NCBI RefSeq assembly: GCF_000732635.1
Contig: NZ_JPMD01000024.1
Location: 57,658-121,657 of the forward strand
DNA: 64,000 bases
Direction of reading: 5' to 3'
DNA from: Clostridium sulfidigenes
Lineage (GTDB): Bacteria; Bacillota; Clostridia; Clostridiales; Clostridiaceae
The notes under the pieces were generated by a model. That model saw only the letters and a list, made by a program, of their open reading frames with translations, was not told the origin of the DNA and made no database searches. How positions within the stretch are numbered: position 1 is the stretch's first letter; every line of letters starts with the position of its first letter. Made by a program: the position numbers and the translations under genes. Shown one piece after another: positions 57,725 through 64,000 of this stretch.

Positions 57725-59503
57725 TTAAAATATCAGTGAAGCTATGTGATATATTCCAAATGAAAAAATCCATGCCACAATAAATTGATATACAACTGAG
57801 AATACAGCAAGTTTTCCACTAAATTCTTTCTTAAAAGTAGCTACAACAGAAACACATGGTGTGTATAACAAAGTAAATACTAAGAAAGAAATACCACTGG
57901 CTATTGTAAATGTTGTAGCTATGCTATTAGCTAAATCACCAGTATAAAGTACCCCTAGAGTTCCTATAACTACTTCTTTAGCCATAAGTCCAGTTAAAAG
58001 TGCCACAGAGTTTTCCCATGTACCAAAGCCTAATGGAACAAAAATCGGAGATATAAAGTTACCTATAGATGCAAGGAAACTTTCGTTAATTTCAGCCATT
58101 CCACTCATATTAAAGTTTGATAAGAACCAAACTAGAACAGATATCGAGAATATTAAAGTTCCAGCTTTTTTTAAAAATCCTTTACCTTTCTCCCAAGTAT
58201 GAAGCATTAAGCTTTTAAATTCAGGAAGTTTGTATTCAGGTAATTCTATAATAAAAGGTTCTTCGTCTTTTTTAAATAATGTATTCTTAAATATAAATGC
58301 CATTATAAAGGCTACTATAAGTCCTAAGAAATATAATCCGAAAATGACTAATGATTCATAACCTGCAAAGAGTGCACCAGCAAACAGGGCATATACAGGT
58401 AATCTGGCATTACAAGACATAAACGGAACAATTAGGGCTGTTAACTTTCTATCTTTTTCACTTTCTAAAGTTCTTGCAGACATTATTCCTGGTACTGAAC
58501 ATCCAAAGCCCATTATTAAAGGTATAAAAGCCTTTCCTGAAAGCCCTAATTTTCTCATTAACTTGTCCATGATAAATGCTGTTCTAGCCATATAACCACT
58601 ATCTTCAAGGAAGCTAATCCCTACAAATAGAGTTAATATAATTGGAAGAAATACAATTACTGAACCAACACCACCAATGATACCATCAATTATTAATGAT
58701 TTAAACCAAGGGGATGTATTAGCTAGAGGTATTGCTATTAAAGATACAAAGTCCTCATTGACTAGTTTATCAGCTAATTCTTGCAGTGGCCCACCAACCC
58801 AATCAAAGGTAAACTTAAATATAATAAACATAATTCCTAAAAATATAGGGTAAGCCAACAACTTATTAAGCACAATAGAATCTAATTTTTCAGTAATAGT
58901 ATTAATGTTTGTTTTTCTTCCTTCTACACTTCTGTTTAGAAGGTTTTCTATATATCCATAGGTTTCTTTTTCGTTCATTTTATTAAACCCATGTTTAGAA
59001 TTAATAGTTTTATCTAAAGAGTCAAAGGAAGAGTTATTAATAAGAAAATCTTTAACCTCTTTTACACCTTCACCTTTAGAAGCAGATATAGCCATAATAT
59101 TCACACCTAATTCTTTAGATAAATCGGAATAATTAATGTGAATTCCATTACTTTCTGCTACATCTATCATATTTACCACTAATAAAATAGGCTTATTAAA
59201 TTCGGTTAATTGAGAGGTTAAGTAAAGATTTCTCTCAAGATTAGAACCGTCTATTATATTTATAATTAAATCTACTTCATCAGTATACAAAAAGTTTTTA
59301 GACACTTTTTCTTCATTAGAAAAGGTATCCATTGCATATATGCCTGGTAGGTCAACAATTTTTATTTCCTTTGACAAATATCCTTCTTTTTTATCTACAG
59401 TTACACCTGCCCAGTTACCTACATATTGGTTAGAACCTGTTAGTGCATTAAATAAAGTTGTTTTTCCTACATTAGGATTACCAATAAGGGCAATGGTTTT
59501 CAT
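57725..59503 (-). CDS. feoB: Ferrous iron transport protein B
   Basis: FeoB is the GTPase-linked permease for ferrous iron. The G domain has G1 GNPNVGKTT (residues 8-16), G3 DLPGIY and G4 NMID, followed by the membrane part with Gate domains and the family motif GFGCSVPGIMSART. The length of 592 residues is shorter than the common 650-700 form but within the range of Firmicute FeoB. It starts 1 base after feoA ends and has GGAGGC upstream. Control is by the Fur-like sites before feoA. Confidence 0.96.
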   Translation of the reverse strand: MKTIALIGNPNVGKTTLFNALTGSNQYVGNWAGVTVDKKEGYLSKEIKIVDLPGIYAMDTFSNEEKVSKNFLYTDEVDLIINIIDGSNLERNLYLTSQLTEFNKPILLVVNMIDVAESNGIHINYSDLSKELGVNIMAISASKGEGVKEVKDFLINNSSFDSLDKTINSKHGFNKMNEKETYGYIENLLNRSVEGRKTNINTITEKLDSIVLNKLLAYPIFLGIMFIIFKFTFDWVGGPLQELADKLVNEDFVSLIAIPLANTSPWFKSLIIDGIIGGVGSVIVFLPIILTLFVGISFLEDSGYMARTAFIMDKLMRKLGLSGKAFIPLIMGFGCSVPGIMSARTLESEKDRKLTALIVPFMSCNARLPVYALFAGALFAGYESLVIFGLYFLGLIVAFIMAFIFKNTLFKKDEEPFIIELPEYKLPEFKSLMLHTWEKGKGFLKKAGTLIFSISVLVWFLSNFNMSGMAEINESFLASIGNFISPIFVPLGFGTWENSVALLTGLMAKEVVIGTLGVLYTGDLANSIATTFTIASGISFLVFTLLYTPCVSVVATFKKEFSGKLAVFSVVYQFIVAWIFSFGIYHIASLIF

Positions 59504-59504
59504 A

Positions 59505-59741
59505 TTACACTGCCTCCTTAATAAAAATTAATTCAGCATCTTTTTTTCTGATTGCAAGGTCTGTCCCTCTTAAGTTTATAATAATTGGATCTCCTAAAGG
59601 AGCGGTTTTCTTAACTAAAACCTCTGTTCCTTCAACAAATCCTAAAGCTAATAATCTTTTAGCTAATCTATCATCACATGCAAGTTCTTTAATTAAACCT
59701 TTATCACCAGGTTTTAAATTAAAAACATTCATGAATATCAC
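59505..59741 (-). CDS. feoA: Ferrous iron transport protein A
   Basis: FeoA is a small cytosolic SH3-like protein that supports FeoB. The 78 residues contain the typical LKPGDKGLIKELACDDRLAKRLLALGF region (residues 8-34; key residues Gly11, Leu27, Gly33), EGTEVLVKKTAPLGDP and DLAIRKKDA. It is the first gene of the feoA-feoB operon. AAAGGAGTGA precedes the start on the minus strand. Confidence 0.95.
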   Translation of the reverse strand: MIFMNVFNLKPGDKGLIKELACDDRLAKRLLALGFVEGTEVLVKKTAPLGDPIIINLRGTDLAIRKKDAELIFIKEAV

Positions 59742-59748
59742 TCCTTTA

Positions 59749-59763
59749 TGAAAATAATTATCA
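59749..59763. promoter_or_regulatory. Fur box of the feo operon
   Basis: On the minus strand TGATAATTATTTTCA matches the Fur 7-1-7 consensus TGATAATNATTATCA at all but one position. It lies between the -10 element and the feoA ribosome binding site, suited to iron-dependent repression. Confidence 0.8.
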
Positions 59764-59777
59764 ATATCTATGGTATT

Positions 59778-59806
59778 ATTATATTCTAAATGATAACCAA
59801 TGTCAA
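59778..59806 (-). promoter_or_regulatory. feoAB promoter with second Fur-like site
   Basis: On the minus strand TTGACA (complement of 59801-59806) and TATAAT (complement of 59778-59783) are perfect and 17 bases apart. TGACATTGGTTATCA, which overlaps the -35 element, is a weaker Fur-like match (11 of 14). Confidence 0.85.
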
Positions 59807-59950
59807 CTTAAAATATGTATTAATAAAATGCATAAAACGGATGTATTATATAGATAAAAGGGATTTATTTATGGTATAATATAATTATATATTTTTATAG
59901 TACATATAATTATATATAGGTTTATTTGAAGTACAATACCTATTAAAGAA

Positions 59951-60616
59951 ATGAGTGGTAAGGTGATAGTTAAAGAAAGTACTATAGACATTGAAAAAGA
60001 TAAATTTAAACAAAGTCTAAATATTAGCGGAGATAATGAACTTTATAAAAAATCAGTTTTCTTTGACTTAGAACATTATGTTTATAAGAAACCTATATGC
60101 ATAGGGGTCTTTGGAGCAGGATATTATGACGAAGAAAATAATAAGTTGGTAATTACTCAGTATATGATTGAAAATAAGCATGAACTTGAGAAAATTCTTG
60201 CCTTAGCTAAAGAGTATTTTGAAAATATGAGAAATACTTTAAAAAAAGAATATGTTGTTACTTTTTCAGGGAATAATGATTATCTAGTAATTGATTATCT
60301 GTTTAAAAAATATAAGTTAAATTATACTGTAGAAGAATATTTTAAAAGCATAGATTTGCAAAAAAAATATGAACAAGTTAAACAGAAGTCAATAGGCCTT
60401 AAAGCACTAGAGAGTGAATGTGGCATTGTTAGGGAAAGTGAAGTCATAAGTGGCTCAACATTGGCAAAAACCTTTGGTAAGATAATGAAAGATGATATGT
60501 ATTTTTCAAGAATGCCCATGGAAAAGAAAGAGAAAATTCTTTTGTATAATATGCAGGATGTAGTTAGTTTATTTCATATATATACTCAATGGAATAAGTA
60601 TATTAGACCAGAGTAA
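59951..60616 (+). CDS. YprB-type ribonuclease H-like (DEDD) exonuclease domain protein
   Basis: The 221-residue protein has a DEDD exonuclease-like layout: Asp39 and Glu41 in FFDLEHY, an FSGNNDYLVIDYL block (Asp near residue 121), and the YNMQDVVSLFHI motif near residues 197-208. This matches the YprB RNase H-like domain. Nucleic acid degradation or repair is likely, but no partner is visible. The start is uncertain: the ATG at 59951 has only AAAGAA upstream. Confidence 0.82.
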   Translation: MSGKVIVKESTIDIEKDKFKQSLNISGDNELYKKSVFFDLEHYVYKKPICIGVFGAGYYDEENNKLVITQYMIENKHELEKILALAKEYFENMRNTLKKEYVVTFSGNNDYLVIDYLFKKYKLNYTVEEYFKSIDLQKKYEQVKQKSIGLKALESECGIVRESEVISGSTLAKTFGKIMKDDMYFSRMPMEKKEKILLYNMQDVVSLFHIYTQWNKYIRPE

Positions 60617-60618
60617 TT

Positions 60619-60672
60619 AAAAACTATCTCATAGAAGAATATAAATTTGTATTTTTCTATGAGATAGTTTTC
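60619..60672 (+). terminator. Terminator after the YprB-type gene
   Basis: AAAACTATCTCATAGAA and TTCTATGAGATAGTTTT are perfect arms of 17 bases around an 18-base loop. Confidence 0.8.
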
Positions 60673-60818
60673 TATATATTGTATTTAGTATTCATCAATT
60701 TAGAATGTGAGAAATAATAGTTAAATTGTATAGAATGAATTAATATATTAAACATGATACTACATAAATTCATAATAACATACAAAATACATATAATTCT
60801 AAAAACTTAGGGGGTATT

Positions 60819-62516
60819 ATGGAAATATTAAGAAAAGGAAAAGGCGCTACTATAGGTAATGATAAGTGTGACTTAGTACTTAAAAATGGAAAATTTATTA
60901 ATGTATTTACGGAAGAAATAGAAGAGGGAGATATAGGTATTATTGATGACACAATTATAGGAATAGGTTCATATGAAGGGATTAAAGAAATTGATTGTAG
61001 TTCTAAAGTTATATGTCCAGGGTTTATGGATGGACACATTCATGTGGAATCTTCCATGACAACTCCAGAATCTTATGGAAATGTAGCTTTAGCCAATGGG
61101 GTTACTACAGTAGTAGCTGATCCGCACGAAATTGCCAATGTACTTGGAATTGATGGAATATCTTTCATGCTAGATAGTGCACAAAGAAGCCCTTTGGATA
61201 TATATTTTATGATGCCTTCCTGTGTACCAGCAGTATCCTTCGAAGAAAACGGTGCTATTTTAAGTGCAGAAGATTTATCCAAGTTTATTGATAAACCAGA
61301 AGTAATAGGGCTTGGTGAGGTAATGGATATACCTTCTGTAATAGAGCAAGCACCGTCCATGATGAATAAGTTGAATGTATTTAGAGATAAAATTATAGAT
61401 GGGCATGCACCTCAAATTTCTTATAAACATCTTAATCAATACATTTTATCAGGTGTAAGTACTGACCACGAATGTTCTTCAAAGGAAGAAGCTTTAGAAA
61501 AAGTAAAATTAGGTATGTATATTCTTATAAGGGAAGGTTCTGCTGCTAAAAATTTAAAGGATTTAATTTCTGCAGTTAATAATAAGAATTTTCGAAGGTT
61601 TTTATTTTGTACTGATGATAGGCATCTAGAGGATTTAGTGGAAGAAGGATCTATAAATAATGCTATTAAACTCAGTATACAAAGTGGTATTGATCCTATA
61701 AAAGCATATATAATGGGGAGTTATAATGGGTACACATGTTATGGCATAAAAGATAAGGGAGCTATAGCACCAGGATATAAGGCTGATCTGGTTATTTTAA
61801 ATGATTTAAATGAGGTAGATATTTATAAAGTAATTAAGTCAGGTCGAGAAATAGATGACTATAATAAATTATCTTACATTGTTAAAAGTGAAAACACTAT
61901 GAATATAGAAAAGCTGAAAGAGGAGGACTTTAGAATACTATCTAATGGAAACAAAGTAAATGTAATTGGTGTAACTCCAGGATCTCTTGAAACTAAGTTG
62001 TTAGTGAAATCTAGTAAAACTATAGATGGATATTTAGATATGAGTGAATATGAAGATATTTTAAAAATAGGAGTTTTTGAAAGACATAAAAATACAAATC
62101 ATTATTCCTTAGGATATTTATCCGGATTATGTATTAAAAACTGTGCTATAGCTCAAAGTATAGCACATGATTCTCATAATATTATAGTTATAGGAGATAA
62201 TGATAAGGATATGTGTAAGGCGGTAAATAAGCTAATTGACATAGGTGGAGGAATTACTATAGTCAGTGAAGGTGTACTAATTGATAGTCTATCCTTAGAA
62301 ATAGGAGGATTGATGACTAATTCACCTATAGATTATGTATATAATAAGTTAAAAAATTTAAATAGATTAGTAAAGAACTATGGATTAAAACCTGATATGG
62401 ATGCGTTTATAACCTTATCTTTTATGAGTCTACCTGTTATTCCAAAGGTGAAGCTTACAAGTAAAGGATTATTTTCCTATGATTTATTTAAATTTATTGA
62501 ACTTTCTTTTAATTAA
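60819..62516 (+). CDS. ade: Adenine deaminase
   Basis: Ade converts adenine to hypoxanthine in purine salvage. This amidohydrolase of 565 residues has the metal motif DGHIHVESSM (His73, His75), VADPHEIANV, a HAPQISYKHLNQYI block, STDHE and a CTDDR block. These are typical of the AdeC/YerA-type dimetal enzymes. TTAGGGGGT precedes the ATG. It appears monocistronic, with the exporter-like gene following after 89 bases. Confidence 0.94.
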   Translation: MEILRKGKGATIGNDKCDLVLKNGKFINVFTEEIEEGDIGIIDDTIIGIGSYEGIKEIDCSSKVICPGFMDGHIHVESSMTTPESYGNVALANGVTTVVADPHEIANVLGIDGISFMLDSAQRSPLDIYFMMPSCVPAVSFEENGAILSAEDLSKFIDKPEVIGLGEVMDIPSVIEQAPSMMNKLNVFRDKIIDGHAPQISYKHLNQYILSGVSTDHECSSKEEALEKVKLGMYILIREGSAAKNLKDLISAVNNKNFRRFLFCTDDRHLEDLVEEGSINNAIKLSIQSGIDPIKAYIMGSYNGYTCYGIKDKGAIAPGYKADLVILNDLNEVDIYKVIKSGREIDDYNKLSYIVKSENTMNIEKLKEEDFRILSNGNKVNVIGVTPGSLETKLLVKSSKTIDGYLDMSEYEDILKIGVFERHKNTNHYSLGYLSGLCIKNCAIAQSIAHDSHNIIVIGDNDKDMCKAVNKLIDIGGGITIVSEGVLIDSLSLEIGGLMTNSPIDYVYNKLKNLNRLVKNYGLKPDMDAFITLSFMSLPVIPKVKLTSKGLFSYDLFKFIELSFN

Positions 62517-62605
62517 TTACAACACAATATTACAAGTTATATAATATTAATAATACTTTTTATATAATTAAAAAATGAACAACATTAATTAAGGAGATTG
62601 TAATC

Positions 62606-63178
62606 TTGAAGAACTTAAACTCTATATATAAATTTAAGAAATATATCGGTATGAGAAATATAAAAACTGCTCTAGCCGCAGTAATAAGTGTAATTGTAGC
62701 TGAATTGTTTCATCTTCAATCACCATTTTTTGTGGTTACAGGTGCCTTGATTTCTATGGAAACCACAGTGAAGAAGGGAATTAATGCTGGAATTGCGAGG
62801 GTGCTTGGTACTATAATGGGAGGGATAATAGGCATTATAACTGTTCTAATAGATCCAGGTAACATATTTCTGCTCTTTTTAGGAATGGTGCTTTTGATAA
62901 CATTACTTAATATATTAAAATGGCAAGACTCTATATCTATGGCTTGTGTTGTATTTTGTGTAATTATGATTACTATGACCAGTGAAAATATAGTTCTATA
63001 TGCCTTTCAAAGAACTGTTGATACTATAGTTGGAATTATCATATCAATAATAATTAACTACATTATTTCTCCACCTTCAGATTCTAAATTTGCGAGGAGT
63101 AAAGCAGAATATGAGGATGAGGAGGATATAGAAAATTTTATTATGAGAGTACCTGAGAAAATCGATATAAAAGAGTGA
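62606..63178 (+). CDS. Aromatic acid exporter (FUSC)-family membrane protein
   Basis: The 190-residue protein has about five membrane segments and begins with the family block KTALAAVISVIVAELF, then SPFFVVTGALISMETTVKKG (given in part), ARVLGTIMGG and a late FQRTVDTIVGI motif. It corresponds to the membrane half of ArAE_1/FUSC proteins and lacks their soluble C-terminal domain, which is common in small Firmicute members. The substrate is unknown. It starts with TTG at 62606 behind AAGGAGA. Confidence 0.86.
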   Translation: MKNLNSIYKFKKYIGMRNIKTALAAVISVIVAELFHLQSPFFVVTGALISMETTVKKGINAGIARVLGTIMGGIIGIITVLIDPGNIFLLFLGMVLLITLLNILKWQDSISMACVVFCVIMITMTSENIVLYAFQRTVDTIVGIIISIIINYIISPPSDSKFARSKAEYEDEEDIENFIMRVPEKIDIKE

Positions 63179-63186
63179 AATAGTTA

Positions 63187-63224
63187 AAAACTACTGATCA
63201 ATTTATTAATAATCAGTAGTTTTA
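63187..63224. terminator. Bidirectional terminator between the exporter and hemolysin III genes
   Basis: AAAACTACTGAT and ATCAGTAGTTTT are perfect 12-base arms. Confidence 0.85.
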
Positions 63225-63252
63225 TGTTGTTACAAAGGTTATTAATTAATTA

Positions 63253-63909
63253 TTATAGATTAAATACATACCTGTAAATAAAGTAATAATGAGTAAAACT
63301 ACCAAGTAGAACAAAAATATGAAATATTTCATGAGCACCAAAAGTTCTGTGTTTACCTTTTTTTTCTAAGCAATATATAATTCCACCGATGGTGTATAAT
63401 ACTCCGCCTATCACTAGTATTGAAAGACCTCTACTAGATACAACTTTTGAAAGTGGATTAAAAATGAATATAGCCATCCATCCCATAGCAATATAAATAG
63501 AGGAAGATAACCAGGAAGGACAATTAATCCAATACAATTTAAAAAGAATTCCAATTATAGCTACAGTCCATATTATAGCAAGCATATAGTACCTAATTGG
63601 TGTCTCTAATAGAACTAAGCATATAGGCGTATAAGTTCCAGCAATTAATACAAATATCATAGCATGATCAATCTTTCTAAGGATATTAATCATGGAATCT
63701 TTAGCTACGGTAAGGTGATATACACTGCTAGCTGTATACAGTAGAATTAAACTTATTCCAAATATAACAGTTGATATTAAAGTGTATATGTTGTAATTGT
63801 TACTATGAAGTTGGGCAAATAATAAGAAACATAAACCAAGTAAAGAAATTATAGCTCCTACCATATGGGAAAATCCACTAAAGGGTTCTCTAAATTTTGA
63901 ATTAGTCAT
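63253..63909 (-). CDS. Hemolysin III family protein (PAQR-type, TrhA/YqfA-like)
   Basis: The 218-residue protein has seven membrane segments. Conserved motifs are the N-terminal REPFSGFSHMVGA, SSVYHL, IDHAMIFVLIAGTYTP, and the late HEIFHIFVLLGSFTHYYF; the His and Asp residues bind zinc in PAQR proteins. Despite the name, the bacterial members are linked to membrane lipid homeostasis and not to toxicity. The start has AGGAGGT upstream on the minus strand. Confidence 0.92.
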   Translation of the reverse strand: MTNSKFREPFSGFSHMVGAIISLLGLCFLLFAQLHSNNYNIYTLISTVIFGISLILLYTASSVYHLTVAKDSMINILRKIDHAMIFVLIAGTYTPICLVLLETPIRYYMLAIIWTVAIIGILFKLYWINCPSWLSSSIYIAMGWMAIFIFNPLSKVVSSRGLSILVIGGVLYTIGGIIYCLEKKGKHRTFGAHEIFHIFVLLGSFTHYYFIYRYVFNL

Positions 63910-64000
63910 AATATACCTCCTAAGATTTATTGTAACATATAGTTATTAATACTATGTATTATTATATATATATTATATCACATTGGTTATATAAATACAT

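Noticed and set aside
60617..60818. Purine riboswitch upstream of adenine deaminase
   Set aside because: None of the conserved purine-aptamer loop sequences is present in these 200 bases.

Overview
This window is chromosomal DNA from a low-GC, spore-forming anaerobic Firmicute, most likely Clostridium sensu stricto. The support is the very AT-rich composition, strong AGGAGG-type ribosome binding sites with frequent TTG starts, a T-box leader on argS, PyrR-type pyrimidine leaders, a non-discriminating-type GltX, an IspH fused to S1 repeats, a Gdh of the hexameric clostridial type, and a sporulation-type (sigma F/G) promoter in front of a small gene. Most of the window is core chromosome. I see no CRISPR array, prophage or intact IS.

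Layout. Positions 1-4301 hold the end of the purine operon, purM (partial)-purN-purH-purD, closed by a strong terminator. Positions 4.8-11.4 kb hold a polysaccharide polymerase/ligase-like membrane protein, an unknown 152-aa protein, a MocR-type regulator followed by an alanine/ornithine racemase-family enzyme, two near-identical tRNA-Lys(CTT) genes, nudC and a small probable forespore gene. Positions 11.5-15.6 kb are the one accessory-looking block. It carries a solitary BREX-type methyltransferase gene, pglX, with a 118-bp inverted-repeat element on its left and 35-bp tandem repeats on its right. Positions 15.7-31.0 kb are mixed housekeeping: gltX, alkyladenine glycosylase, an SDR, a chemoreceptor, plsC, a nicotinamidase-like hydrolase, an alpha/beta hydrolase, a YjiH transporter, DUF1540, a PHP phosphoesterase, PadR, an amidase, an iron alcohol dehydrogenase, rluB and mnmM. 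Positions 31.2-41.5 kb hold an RpiR regulator, gdh, a BaiN-like flavoprotein, a frameshifted cmk, ispH-S1, a GNAT protein and two aminotransferases.

Positions 41.5-52.6 kb are strongly linked to pyrimidine and purine metabolism. uraA sits behind a PyrR attenuator, then come a molybdopterin-binding protein and XdhC, a DUF975 membrane protein, a pyruvate-kinase-like gene broken by one in-frame TGA, and carA-carB on the minus strand behind a second PyrR-type leader. In the carA leader the hairpin I can find covers the ribosome binding site and is not an obvious terminator. Positions 52.6-64.0 kb hold small genes (YccF, DUF1653), an ABC-F ATPase behind a short terminator-like leader, argS with its T-box, feoA-feoB plus a small FeoB-associated protein under two Fur-like boxes, a YprB-type nuclease, adenine deaminase, an aromatic-acid-exporter-like protein and a hemolysin III family protein.

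The genes connect mainly through nucleotide metabolism: de novo purine synthesis (purMNHD), purine salvage (ade), possible purine hydroxylation support (xdhC), pyrimidine uptake (uraA), and carbamoyl phosphate supply (carAB). Regulation by RNA leaders is prominent. The items most worth a second look are the orphan pglX block, the carA leader, the two broken core-type genes (cmk and the pyruvate-kinase-like gene), an amidase lacking its usual catalytic glutamate, and a chemoreceptor with a sensor-like domain at its cytoplasmic C-terminus.
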